A DNA stretch of 64,000 nt. Origin: Tubulanus polymorphus (taxonomy: Eukaryota; Nemertea; Palaeonemertea; Tubulaniformes; Tubulanidae). The DNA is taken from assembly GCF_964204645.1 (NCBI RefSeq), contig NC_134028.1, positions 18,574,153 to 18,638,152 of the forward strand, read 5' to 3'. Shown one piece after another: positions 47,601 through 58,483 of the stretch (its first letter is position 1; every line of letters begins with the position of its first letter). A program made the translations under genes and the position numbers. The notes beneath the pieces were generated by a model. That model did no database searches, was not told the origin of the DNA, and saw nothing but the letters and a program-made list of their open reading frames with translations.

Positions 47601-48452
47601 CGACCGACTATTCGTGACGTTATTCACTCGGAGTCCGTTATCTGGACAGGCAATTTTGGAAATCGGAGATATCTTCCCGAGTGTGCAACCTCGAAAAACA
47701 GTTCTTGGTTGATCGGATAGATTGATTACTCGAATAGGGATAACCTCATTCTCCGTGTCTACGATCCCCTTAGCGGCCAAAATATGTTTTGATATAGTCT
47801 TCGAGACTGCCGGTTCCACGATAGCCCACTTCCCTAATGAAGGTGACTTTTCAGCAATACCGGGTAAAATTACTTCGCCCCCAGGCGGGATAGACACGTT
47901 TTTTAACGCCGCGACTTGGATGTCTTTATCCGGTGTCTTAATGGCACGTGTGTCAATGTACTGACGGCTTTTACTAACGACAGTACGACATTTCGGATAG
48001 ATCTGACAATCGAAATGCGACAAAAAATCCATGCCGAGAATACCGTCTTCGGTGATATCAGCTACGATCAGATCCCAAACTACTCTCTGGTCGAATATTT
48101 CAATCTTCGTCGTGATCTTACCGAGCACATTTAGATGACTATTATTAGCCGAAATTAGCTTCGACTGGCAAGGCAATAATCCCGGTCTTTCTTTAGACGG
48201 GATCTCATAATAACTACGAGAATTCAGTATGGAAGTGCAGCTTCCAGTATCAATAAGAAAATTTATAGGAACATCGCTGATCTCAGCGGTATATTGTAAT
48301 GAGTCCGAACTTCCGGATATAATTACCTTATTAACTTCTAATTCGACAGCATGCGAGAGATTTAGGGTTTTCTGAGCAGTCGATCGACCTCTCACTGCAT
48401 CGACTGCTGGGAGTTTCCCGCCGAACCGTTCGAACCTCGAAGTCGTGGGCAA
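44648..48452 (-). pseudogene. pol: Gypsy pol (protease, RT, RNase H, integrase), frameshifted
   Basis: Segments in order: 48,452-46,845 with protease FLIDTGSCTSILNS and reverse transcriptase CTADMASGYWQI and YLDDVIVFGS; 46,791-45,571 with RNase H FILDTDASNESIGAV and the integrase H2C2 finger (HFGIKKTLY ... CVTCRECQ); then about 45,570-44,648 with LHTDQGANFES, SDGMIERMNKTL and the C-terminal LYHPWEGPWTVKRKVNDVVY. Frame breaks lie near 46,870 and 45,578. All catalytic motifs are otherwise present. Confidence 0.9.
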
Positions 48453-49590
48453 TTCGACTTAAGTGCCCGAACTCTTTACAGTGGAAACATTGTACACGTG
48501 AATAATCTCTCTTTGGCCTTGCGTCAAAACGACTTCGTTCGTTAGGACGTTGCTGCGCTTGTAAAATGTTTTCGAATAACGAGAACATCTTCGAAAATTC
48601 GGACTTGATCTCGGCCCTGAACTGTTCGACTTCACTGCCGACTCGAGCGCCATCTTTGACTTCTCGTACGAACTTCTTAGTTAAGCCATCGCGTTCGTCT
48701 TCGAGACGACGATAGCCTTCCAATTCTACCGCCATAGAGACTAATTCATTCAGGGTTGTACATCTACTTTGATATAAAGCCATTCGAAGTTCTCGATCGT
48801 CTAGCGCATCGAGGAAATGTGTCTTTATTAAACGATCTAGCTGTTCGGGAGGCATATCAGGGTATGCGAGCAAAGCTTTGGCAGAGAGGTCTTGCGACAA
48901 TTCTCTGAGCGACTCCCCTCGTTTACGTCTTCGATTTCGTAATTCGGCTAAATACAGCTCGGCCTGTTGTCCAGGACCGAACTGACTTTCTAACGCATGG
49001 CAAAGTGTATCGAAATCGACTCTCTCGTCAGGTCGGAGAGTACAGGCTAGTTGGCGAGCTGACCCACGCAAGTGAGTGAATAAAAACTCGGCTTTCATAT
49101 AACCCGTCCATCCATTTATGCGAGCTATGGAATTGAGGCGGTAATATAATCGAGCCATGACTCGTTCCCAGAATAATATTCTGGTTCGACTCTCCCGAAC
49201 CCTCTCGGAGTTATAGGATTGGGTCTATACATCTCGAATTCTTGGCGAAAGATTCGAGGAGTATTCAAAAATGCGCCTTGGTCTTCGTGAACATCATCGG
49301 GTACACTTGAATCTTGCGGGACGTTTCGTGTCTTTCTCATCGTGGATCGTGGGTTTGAACGAGATATAGCTTCGTTCAAAGAGTGGAGTTCTCTCTATTA
49401 GGTCTCTTGAGGCATCGGGTTCAGCCCCCCTAAGTCTATTTTCCTCGGATAAAGGCAAAACAATAGAGTCGCCGCAGGCAAGTGAGCGTTCGCTCGATGG
49501 GTGGTCACTAGAGATTTTATCAGAGGCATTTCGACCGTCGGGGTTTTTCGTGGACAGGTCAAATTCGAGCGGATTGCTTCGAGTTTTCAT
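48331..49590 (-). pseudogene. gag: Gypsy gag, frameshifted
   Basis: Three overlapping frames: 49,590-49,294 (N-terminus), 49,379-49,125, and 49,158-48,331 with the capsid-like region (SQFGPGQQAELYLAELRNRR, DMPPEQLDRLIKTHFL) and the zinc knuckle start CFHCKEFGHLSR, whose last cysteine falls in another frame. At least three one-base shifts are needed to read it through. Confidence 0.8.
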
Positions 49591-49713
49591 TTTTAGCTTT
49601 CAGTTCCTGAATCGTGGACATAGAAATGCATGTAATATTCTTGTTGAATAAAATTCGACTTGTTACTTCAATTATGCGTTCAGACATGGAGTATTCGAGC
49701 AAAAAAAACGACG

Positions 49714-49731
49714 ATCCAACCGCTGCCACCA
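49714..49731 (-). promoter_or_regulatory. Candidate primer-binding site of the minus-strand Gypsy element
   Basis: On the minus strand TGGTGGCAGCGGTTGG lies three bases after the 5' LTR. It starts with TGG as expected for a tRNA primer. Confidence 0.65.
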
Positions 49732-49734
49732 ATT

Positions 49735-51218
49735 TGTAGCGGCACGGGGTCGACAGTATATACGGCATTAAATCTTGGTAGCGAGAGCAGGCAAGTCCAG
49801 AATAGGTCCGCTACAGGTGGGTACGCCTAGATCGATTCTGCCCCTGGAGAGGACAGAATAAGGGGTCAATGACCGCCCTAGGACAATCGTCGAAAAATAC
49901 TATGCGATTTGCTAACTCGTGAGATTCGATTCGGTTTCCCCGCCTAAACATAACTCTGACCAGTACAGTCGGTCGAATTTCTCAAGAACCACAGCCGGAA
50001 GTCACCACTTTCGTTACGTCGGCCATTCGTAATCGAATCGACTCCGACCGTAAATTCGAGAGAAACTAAAAATAGGCGATCGGTTTCTTCGACTATAAAA
50101 TTCAAGTGCAGTCTGAATTTTATTCCGGTTTCCATAAGCTCTACCGAATCCCACTGAATCTCGCGACAGTCATAGGCAAATAAGGCAATCGCATTACTAG
50201 AATATCATGCTCGAATATATATACTCCGAAAAATCGAACGCATAATCAAAAGAAGTAACAATTCATAGTTAAAAATGACATGTATGAATATTTATTGATT
50301 TATTCAGGTCGAGAATCGTGGCGAAATGAACAGGCTATTAGGATTTGACTAGGCCTCGGACCTCCGAGCGATCTCGGGTCGAGAGGCGGCAAGGGCGATT
50401 ATCCGACTTCGAGAGAAACCCGCGTTGTCAAGACAACGCAGATTACCCGGGTCATGATTCGAGAGAATTCGCTCGAAGCTCAGGCAATGAAAGTCTTCGA
50501 GCGAGAAAAGGTAGAGACTAATAATCGAGGCGAGTCCACTCGAAGTCGAATAAACGTAATTCATACGGGATAAAAGGCTATGATGTTCTTCCATTGCAGT
50601 GATCCTTGGTCGGATTCTCCTTTGATTTCGGGTTCAGACGAAGTATTCGAGCGGGGCCGGAGCCCTGTCCGAGGGACGTGGTTTGAAATGACTTATCGCA
50701 TCATTCCGGGATCAATACAGACCTGAATAAGGCAATTAGACTGTGCGTCTGGTGATTTTTAAGAGATCGATCATTCAGCGAGCGATTACAAGCTCTCTCA
50801 ACGTGTCTCAAACACGGAATGTCAGAAATGCGGTTCTGACCGCTCTTAAATAGGCCGCCTTCTACGCTGATTGGCTAATAGCCAAATTACTGCGCGATAA
50901 AAAATGCCGGCGCACGCGGCTTTGGGTAGGCGTACATGACTGGAATTTTCGATGAATTATCTTGAAATCAATTCTCGTTTGGATATTTGCTATTAAAAGA
51001 GCGGAAACCCTTCACGGAAAAGACTTGGCAATATCCCAGGTAAAAGGAACTATTCCGTAAAACGGCCGTCTACGATGAGGTGATACGGCACTTCCGGATT
51101 TCAATGATTTTGAATAGTGCGGCTCTGAATTGGCGAGTTTTCCTCAAAAGACGGATATAATGCTATCGCGGACTGGTCATCTGGTCTGAAGGTTGGTTCC
51201 ATGGTCAATCTCGCCACA
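49735..51218 (-). repeat. 5' LTR of the minus-strand Gypsy element
   Basis: 1,484 bp, partner of 41,805-43,288. It would contain the promoter reading leftward. Confidence 0.92.
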
Positions 51219-51222
51219 TATC

Positions 51223-51255
51223 TGTAATATGTGTCGTGTCAAATTACAAAAATAA
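51223..51255 (+). CDS. Second part of the split CxxC gene
   Basis: Starts right after the TATC duplication and encodes CNMCRVKLQK followed by TAA. It completes the second CxxC pair of the protein begun at 41,664. The stop lies only 8 bases from the stop of the convergent gene at 51,264. Confidence 0.55.
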   Translation, partial: CNMCRVKLQK

Positions 51256-51263
51256 CAAAAACG

Positions 51264-51887
51264 TTAAAAATTTTTGTTGAGAATTTTTGTAAACCACTGG
51301 TTAATTCCAAGTCTGGACGGCGACGTATTTGTAGTCAAAATTTTATCGATCGATTTTCCATAATGTACTGCTGCCATTCCATTTGAACTGAATTTAAATA
51401 CTCGATGGTTAATCACTTCAGTCATAGCCTTTTCCAAATATATAGTGTTCCTGCGAAAATGATAATAATGATTATTATTTTAACATGTACTTATCTGGAT
51501 TTTTTATATTATGTTTATATATTATTTTCTGTATTCGTTTATTATTTTATAACCTAAAAGGATTGTATTGATTATAAAAATAAATGTAAAAAATACCTGT
51601 ATGTGTGTTTTCTCGTGTTCAGATCGCAGTCTCTGGTCAGCTGAGCCTGAGAAGTACCTATATGAAAAAGAAAAGGAAAGAATAAAGTGCCTGCAATTAG
51701 GTGGAAACTATTCCAATATTTCATTGATTCAAAAGGAATAACACTCACTAGAATCGGCCGAATTAGTTGATCCTGATCCAGAGGATTCCCGTAATATTTC
51801 CGTATCGACCTGAACCAATTCGTCACTATCAAAGAATAGATCGTCAAAATCGTCATCATTTATAATTTCGTTGACAACCGTTGCCAT
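51264..51887 (-). CDS. Three-exon gene for a 128-residue protein of unknown function
   Basis: Exons 51,749-51,887, 51,597-51,657 and 51,264-51,450 have GT-AG borders and matching phases (139 + 61 + 187 = 387 bases, 128 codons plus stop). The N-terminus is acidic (NDDDFDDLFFDSDEL) with a Ser-rich patch. The last exon is mixed alpha/beta-looking (KAMTEVINHRVFKFSSNG, KILTTNTSPSRLGINQWFTK). I do not recognise the family. The C-terminal part has the look of a small DNA-binding or BEN-like fold, but this is a guess. It lies in the non-nested part of the outer element and converges on the CxxC gene. Confidence 0.6.
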
Positions 51888-52316
51888 TTTAATACAGCGG
51901 AAAGAACCGATATCACGATTGATAAAACACTATATCCGTCTGAAGCGATGTAGAGAGAATCCCACAATGATAACGAAAAAGTCCAAAAATGTTAGTAGTT
52001 TATTCAACGTTTCGTCTATGTCCTAATAGTCATCTTGAGAAATAATGAATACTACAGAAATTATGAGAGATATATACAATCCAGAGACAAAGAGACTGAT
52101 TCAAGTAATCAGAGATGATACTAACTAAAGGAAAATTAACGTAGAAACAGTTACACGCTAAAACAGATTAAAGAGAAGCAGTTAAGAGACAAACTAGGGG
52201 GCACTTAAATTTAAGATAATTGTGAATACAAGTTGATCGACTAAAATTGATGAGGGGAAATTAGGTGTTGAGTTTAACCAGTTTACAGAGGAATTTTTAT
52301 ATAAGTTTATTATGGG
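51888..52316. other. Likely shared upstream region, no gene seen
   Basis: AT-rich sequence between the start of the minus-strand 128-residue gene and a plus-strand frame; it could hold a divergent promoter. Confidence 0.3.
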
Positions 52317-52530
52317 ATGAAAACCGATATTCGGAAACAACTGAATTATTACGGAGATTCCCGATCTCGCTGGTTATCGCTTATCGGCGCGTTACGTAAC
52401 AAAGCGCTCGCCGACGAACCGTTATCGGCTTTAGGGCAATTACAACGCACTTTCGACAAGAGCTGCACAATAGCGTCCGTATTCCATCTCATCACACTTC
52501 CCTGGTCAAAGTCATTGATTATCCAAGGTA
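52317..52530 (+). CDS. Possible exon of an unrecognised gene
   Basis: An open frame of about 71 codons with a more balanced base composition than its surroundings (RSRWLSLIGALRNKALADEP, LGQLQRTFDKSC) ends at a good donor, AAG|GTAAAT. The frame continues past it only into the G-rich terminal repeat of the outer element. No downstream exon was found, so it may be a captured or truncated host exon. Confidence 0.3.
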
Positions 52531-52746
52531 AATATTGTGAAAAACAACACGGAAAATCTGAAATTTGTGAAAACTACTATAAGTTTTTCAACATAAGAAT
52601 ATTGAAGTATTTTGTTGATGATTGCTGTGAAATCAATTTGGGTGGATTTTTACGGGGGAGGGGGGATATTTACCGGATGGAATTTTACCGGGGGGATTTT
52701 TACCTGTTACCTTTGACCCCTGATAACTCTGATATCAACCTGCCCT

Positions 52747-53043
52747 GATACTAGTTATTGTTTCTATTTGCTAATTGCATTAAATAATATACTGAATATA
52801 TTCAATAAGAAAAAATACAATTGAATAAGCTAGTGTTGTTAAAGTAACTTATTGTTTTTCTAATGTTTTTCTAATATTTCTTATTAATATTAATATTAAA
52901 TTACTTTACATTTGACTAGAATAATACTAGAATTATAAAAGGTTACTTTAACAACACTAGCTTATTCAATTGTATTGTTTTTTTATTGAATCTATTCAAA
53001 ATATTATTTAATCCAATTAGCAAATAGAAACAATAACTAGTAT
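52747..53043. repeat. Palindromic MITE-like element
   Basis: ATACTAGTTATTGTTTCTAT at the left is mirrored by ATAGAAACAATAACTAGTAT at the right. Arms are about 105 bases around an 80-base AT-rich centre, with few mismatches (AAGCTAGTGTTGTTAAAGTAA is conserved in both). It directly follows the last satellite copy. Confidence 0.8.
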
Positions 53044-53221
53044 CAATTTAAAGAATTATATCATAATCTAGTGCTGTGTAAAGAATAAAAATATTCGCCT
53101 GATAGATTCATAGAATTACTATAAAAATGAGATATATATTTGAATATAATTTGTACCTTTCCCAGTGTTAAAATATAAGTTATATTAGTTAAAAATGTAT
53201 AATATGATAAATCTGTGAAGA

Positions 53222-53412
53222 TATAGGGTTTATTTCAAATAAGACCCCCTGCATCTTGATGTCTTTAGTACTTTTAGTACATAAAGAATAAATCTTTATA
53301 TTATTAGTAGTTGAAAAATCTAAGTACTAATAAAATGAATATTTATTCTTTATGTACTAAAAGTACTAAAACTACTGAAGACAATAAAGACATAAGGGGG
53401 TATTATTTGAAA
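53222..53412. repeat. Second palindrome
   Basis: TATTTCAAATAAGACCCCCT...TTTAGTACATAAAGAATAAA on the left is mirrored by TTTATTCTTTATGTACTAAA...AGGGGGTATTATTTGAAATA on the right, with arms near 73 bases. It contains no gene. Confidence 0.75.
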
Positions 53413-53529
53413 TATTATATATCTTAATTTGAATTATGTAATTTCTCAACCACTTAATGAAGATTCAATGTATTGTTCATTATTTGGGGCATTGGTCAAT
53501 AATTCAATGAATTTCTTTGCGCATAATAT

Positions 53530-53630
53530 GTATTTAATACATTAATACGTATTCAATACCATTAATACGTATTTAATACGTATTTATTACATTGATACGT
53601 ATTTAATACGTATTTAGTACATTGATACCT
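53530..53630. repeat. ATACGTAT-rich short repeats
   Basis: AATACGTATTTAATAC and variants recur about eight times, each unit itself palindromic (TACGTA). It is the left border of the Polinton-like coding region. Confidence 0.7.
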
Positions 53631-53699
53631 CAACCCCCCTTTTTCAATTAACTAAAATTTCAGTCAATATTTTATATTTCAACCAATTTAACAGTCGAT

Positions 53700-54064
53700 T
53701 TCTTATTTTGATTCATACAGTTTATCATCTAATTCATGAATATATTTATGAGTTTTTAAACTCTTTAAATCTTTATATCTTTTATTACATCAAATATCAA
53801 ATCAAATAACAATTAGACTGACTACTAATTCTTTATGCCGCTGAGAATTATATTTTTGCTTGTGCGTAATCAATTTTTTCACCTGATATTCTGTTATATT
53901 ATTTTTAATCATTTCTTTATCGAAAAATTCATTTGATATGTAAATATTTTCATCATTATGAATTAAAATTAGATGGCGTAATTGATTTCTAAAATATCTA
54001 GGATTAATGAAATCAATAGTATAATTCAGAATTATCTTTCAATAGTTCTAAACGCTTGCATTGC
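53700..54064 (-). pseudogene. C2H2-type remnant at the 3' end of the minus-strand Polinton-like gene
   Basis: On the minus strand a CNKRYKDLKSLKTHKYIHEL finger half is visible, resembling the finger style at the start of the polymerase gene (58,936). Frames upstream of it (NPRYFRNQLRHLILIHND) are broken by stops. Confidence 0.35.
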
Positions 54065-56083
54065 TCAATTTTCATATTGTTTCATTTTTCTTGAATAATC
54101 AGATTCTCTACGTTTATCACATACATTAATGAAATCATTAGAATTTATCTTCAAATATTCAGTATATTTTTTCATCAATTCAAAATCCATTTTATCAATT
54201 ATTTCAAAATGATTGTGTGTTATCTTCTTTACATGGAAAATAGGTTTTTCTAATTTTGATAAAATAAAGTGTTTATCAGGGCTATGAACACCTATTTTTA
54301 ACTTTTTGATAATGTTTTCTATCGAAGACAATTCAAAATAAATATTATCTAATACGTCTAATTGTAATGTTTTTATCAATAATTCTCTTAAATCAGTAGT
54401 AGTTTCATATAAGCCTTGATCTGTTAGAATATAACTGAAATAAAGATCTGTTATACATTTACATTGAGTTGAAAAACCTCTAATTTCAAAAATTGTAGTA
54501 TTTTCAATCCCGGATATTTTAGGAGTATATTCATTTAATTTTACTTCAGGAATTATTTCAAGTTTTTTAAATTCTGTCTCAAATAATTCATTATAAATAT
54601 CTAATTGTTGCTTTAATTCATTACAAATTTTATTTCTATTTTCATCGATATCTTCTTGTAATTGTTTAAGTTCTTTCATTTCTTCTAATCTTTTAAATTC
54701 ACTTTTAGATAATAATTTTAAATCAAAATCTTCTTCAATATCAAGTGCATCTAATTAATAAAACGGTTTAGATTTTATATTGTACCTCTTTTTTAAAGTT
54801 GTAAAACTAATTCCTGTTTCACGTAATTTAAATCTAAATATAAATTTATTCAATACTGTAAACATTGAATTAGTTGAAGATATAACAGTTGATCCTTTAG
54901 TTTTAATATATTTTTTTGCTTCAATAATGAATACTGATTTATCCTCATTTTGATTAATTGTGAGGTATAAACATGGGATATTCTTAATTGTAAACATTGA
55001 TAAAATGAGTAAAAAGGAGGACTTTTCGATATCTTTACTTACCCTAGATTTATATCCTATAAATTTTCTTGCTAATAAATCACCATAATAACAGAAATAA
55101 AAGCATTTTTCAATCAAATCATAAATACATACAGTCTGTTGAACCTCATCAAATAATGATTTAAGTTGTAAATACGCAGGTGAATAGTAAATATTTTTCT
55201 AAATACTTATTTTAAGTATTTTTTTTATTTTTTCCATCACTTTTAATCCTCTTTTAAATGAAATACTAGTTATTTCAATTCTAAACAATCCTGTTTCAAT
55301 TGATTTTTCAAATGATTCTTATAATCTTTCTTGATAGCAATTTATGTAACTCATTAAATTTGAACCGAAATTTATATTTACACCAGGAGATTTGAATTGA
55401 CATGCTGTTTTATTATAGATCTTTATTTTATCATCCTTATGTAATGCTGAAACACAACTATTGGAAAATTCTTTTAGATCTTTATATTTTCTATTTTCGA
55501 ACATTGATTTTATTTCATCTGAATTAAATGATCCTTTAAAATCTTGTGTAACATCTACATCTAATATATCGTAATTTTTTTCATTTAATAATTGTTCAAT
55601 ATTATCCATTTTCCGTATTAATTCATTTAAATTTTGATTGCATAATGAAATTTTAAATACTGCAATATAATCGGTTAATTTTAATTCTTGATTAATTCTA
55701 CTCAAGATCTATGATTTTGAATTATCATCATGAATTGTTAAAACACGTGTAATTTTTATAGCTAAGTTATCCAATATAATATTTCCTTGATTAAAACATT
55801 CTTTATTTTCATAATGTGTTATCTTTCTCTGATTAACGTTTAGAAAAGTTGTTATATTTTCTTTTATAATTTCTTTTTCTAACATGATTTTATAAAGCAT
55901 TATGTTATCGCAAAATATACCTGACGTTTCAATTAATTCATTATTTTCAGATTTATAATACTTATTTATATTTACTCCTGAAATATCAGCTAAATTATTG
56001 TTAACAGTTAAATAATACAATATTGAATTTATATATTTATTATTCATGTCTTTCGCGGGAACTTCAATTAATCTTGAGCACAT
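54065..56083 (-). pseudogene. Polinton/adintovirus-linked conserved protein, decayed
   Basis: Successive minus-strand frames (56,083-55,709, 55,705-55,319, about 55,318-55,200, 55,117-54,755 and 54,679-54,065) read as one protein of about 650 residues broken by stops and shifts. Recognisable blocks are ILDVDVTQDFKGSFN, KIYNKTACQFKSPGVNINFG, GLFRIEITS and YDLIEKCFYFCYYGDLLARK. I know this pattern from an unnamed family found beside DNA polymerase B in animal Polinton-like elements; the D-x-T-x-D-F block and charged surroundings suggest a DNA-acting role, but no function is established here. Base composition is strongly AT-rich like the polymerase. Confidence 0.5.
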
Positions 56084-56147
56084 TTATATATCAAATTTTT
56101 ATTAAAATAAGTTAAAAATTGAAAAAGAGTTAGAGTTCGCTGAAACT

Positions 56148-56237
56148 TTACGCTTTAAAATATTTTTTAACCTTTATTGGGGATTTATCTATATTGATTT
56201 TACATGTTGGACAGTAGTACTTTTTATTTGCTTCCAT
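56148..56237 (-). pseudogene. Inverted partial copy of the polymerase gene start
   Basis: The minus-strand ATG at 56,237 opens 29 codons beginning MEANKKYYCPTCKINIDKS, nearly the same as the polymerase N-terminus at 58,936, then diverges and stops. The upstream ~60 bases also match the polymerase leader. It marks the left arm of an inverted duplication. Confidence 0.75.
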
Positions 56238-56315
56238 TTTAATATCAAATTTTTTATTAAAATTGATTTTAGAAGTTATTCATTTATATTTTATTCATAT
56301 AATGAATATTTTAAG

Positions 56316-56465
56316 AGTAATAGGGATAATGGGCTCAGGTTAAAGGTTGAAGGGGCGAGTGAGTAAAAAATGAAAAATAAATTCGAGCGTGCGAGAATTT
56401 ATTTTTCCTTTTTTACGAGCTTGACCCTTCGTCCTTTGGCTTGAACCCCCATTATCCCTATTACT
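56316..56465. repeat. Palindrome P1 of the inverted duplication
   Basis: 150 bp starting AGTAATAGGGATAATGGG and ending CCCATTATCCCTATTACT, with GGCGAGTGAGTAAAAAATG in the left arm. It is related to P2 (58,484-58,672). Confidence 0.8.
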
Positions 56466-57638
56466 GACAGACATACAAGGTGATAATACAGGGAGGCAAG
56501 AAAATTTATGATAATACATTGAGTGATAGATATTATATGAACATTGAGCTAACGTTATATAAAACACTGTGAATTATTATTATTACGTTAATCGCAAGTA
56601 ACATAAGATTGAAAGTACAAGAAAAGAAAAGGCAGACCCAAGCATATACATTAAGATGGGTTGAGATGAATTTTTTGGAGGCAAATCTCGTTGACTAGTT
56701 GGGAAGATATATTTCACAGTCATTGTTGTTATACGAATTTAGAAAGAGGAATATTTCGTTATCGGAGAATTCAGAGAAAAGGGGAGCGAAATCAGATATT
56801 CGTTCGAAATATGGAAAACGGGTGGAGCAGAGTGTTTGACGAGGAAGTGATCTCATCCTCTATGGATGAGCTGAGGCACAGGGGTCATGTTCTACGTTCA
56901 GGAGCTATAGGAGGGCGCAGGGAGTGTCACTCGGCCTTTTTCTATTGTAACTGATTTCCCAGACATGGTAACCATTTGAGACCCTGGTCAAAATCGCTAA
57001 TTAAATACTGATCAGAACAGACAACTCCTGCAGCGCTGTGTCTGCACCGGTAGGCCTCCCGTACGCTTGGCGCCACGGGACGACGCTCGGGTTTCTCCGT
57101 CAGTGGGTCCGCTCGTCCTCTCTTGAAGGCGAGTATCATGCGGTACTTTACACAGCCATACTTTATATCTATTTAGTCTGATTTTGGCTTATAATGTTAT
57201 GTATTTAAAATAATGAAATGTCTTAATTTGTCATAGTTAATGTTATATCATAAACATATATTCCATATATTGTATCTATAAACTTAGTAACAGTTTTGTG
57301 TCAAACATTAATTAGCACCTGCAATTACTATAATCCCACAAACCTGTGTTGCTAATTGGTGTCGGACACTCAACAATTTAAGAGTAGTTATTCTCACATT
57401 ATATTAATGCCAACATGTCTAAACTGTGAGATAAATGTCTAGCAAGTATTGTTTATTTAGTAACTATGGCTAATTAACTATCAAACTCATGTCTCAGCTA
57501 GTTCTCAGCAGATGGGTATAGATACCCATGGAATGGAACTGCAGTCATTCTATTCTGCTGACAATATACTACATGAACGAGACCTCTGAGTTGCTCTTTA
57601 TTTAATTCAAGGACCGAGAAAACAACGGCATCATACTG
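56466..57638. other. Unassigned, possible LTR and leader of a retrotransposon fragment
   Basis: No supported gene. A sequence ATACTGGTGGAGAACTATGG near 57,630 resembles the LTR/primer-binding junction of Gypsy elements and precedes a gag fragment, so part of this segment may be a solo-type LTR, but no second copy exists in the window to prove it. Confidence 0.3.
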
Positions 57639-57639
57639 G

Positions 57640-58483
57640 TGGAGAACTATGGCTCGATGACCGGAAGAAATCCTATGAATCAGAATTATCGACAAACGCG
57701 AAGTTCCCCTATTCCGTCAACACTTCCGACGCAGGAACCTGTAGAAACAAGACCCAAGGGGCTGATAGTACAACCACCCGCACCAGACCAGCCTGATTGG
57801 GTGATGAACAACACCATGCCATGGGTAGAGTAGAAGCTTTTGACGGCCAGTCAGATGTTACGATGTGGTTACGTACATTCGAAACGTATTGTACGCTGAA
57901 CAATATTCCGAAAGAAAAAAGAATCAATTGATTCCTTTTTATCTCGAAGGGCCAGCGAAAACATGGTTTTATAACCTTGCTACGGCAGTGAGAGAGACAT
58001 ACGAGAATATCAAAGATAAATTGGTATTGCGGTTTAAAAAGCATTATTGGGATTCGCTTCATGATCTAAAACAAAAGGAGGCGGAGGCGACAGATAGTTA
58101 CATCCATTGGGTGGAGCAGGTGTCTGTAGGGGCACCCTCGGAGTTCGTCATCGACATGGCAATCAGAGGGCTAAAACCACATCTCCAGCTGCCAGCGAGG
58201 CTGAAAGATCATACATCTTTGGACGATTTAAGACGCCATATGGTGAATGTGAAACGAGCACCGTCAAATGGACCAGCAGTAGCAGCGGCTACAACTACAT
58301 CTGGGGAGTCTACGTTAATTTTGACGGCAATCAACAAATTGACGCAAGCCATACAGGCAAATTCGGATAATGGATTAAGGACAATGGACAGTATTATGTC
58401 GCAGGTACAGGAAAATACAGAGAATGTTCGAGCAGCAGTTGCAGCCGCAAACTATCAGCCGACACGTCGACATAACACCTATC
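57640..58483 (+). pseudogene. Retrotransposon gag fragment
   Basis: After a broken start with an in-frame TAG near 57,831, the frame at 57,865-58,488 has LIPFYLEGPAKTWFYNLATA and LVLRFKKHYWDSLHDLKQKE, the capsid-like region of Gypsy-type gag. IHWVEQVSVGAPSEFVIDMA and IRGLKPHLQ follow. It ends without a zinc knuckle at palindrome P2. It is a captured fragment with no pol. Confidence 0.7.

Larger units (their letters stand above)
41805..51218 (-). mobile_element. Ty3/Gypsy LTR retrotransposon, 9.4 kb, minus strand
   Basis: Two 1,484-bp LTRs (41,805-43,288 and 49,735-51,218) with about a dozen differences are flanked by TATC on each side (41,801-41,804 and 51,219-51,222). gag, pol and a third ORF lie between, reading leftward. 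The LTRs imply a young insertion, yet gag and pol contain several one-base shifts. Confidence 0.93.
28636..52705. mobile_element. Outer element with GGTAAAAATCCCCC-type ends, hosting two large insertions
   Basis: The left end reads AGGTAAAATTCTCCCC then two GTAAAAATCCCCCC repeats. The right end is the inverted counterpart, finishing GGGGGGATTTTTACCT at 52,705. Satellite sequence flanks both sides. Subtracting the nested MULE-like and Gypsy elements leaves about 2.6 kb, which includes the split CxxC gene and the 128-residue gene. No target-site duplication was recognised and the ends match over only about 60 imperfect bases, so the outer element is an inference. Confidence 0.5.

Noticed and set aside
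56316-56340. Resemblance of TAGGGATAATGGG to a homing-endonuclease site
   Set aside because: The match to the I-SceI site is partial and is explained by the palindrome repeat; no endonuclease gene is nearby.
57140-57630. Full LTR of the gag-fragment retrotransposon
   Set aside because: No second copy in the window and no clear TG...CA borders, so only a possible leader is noted.
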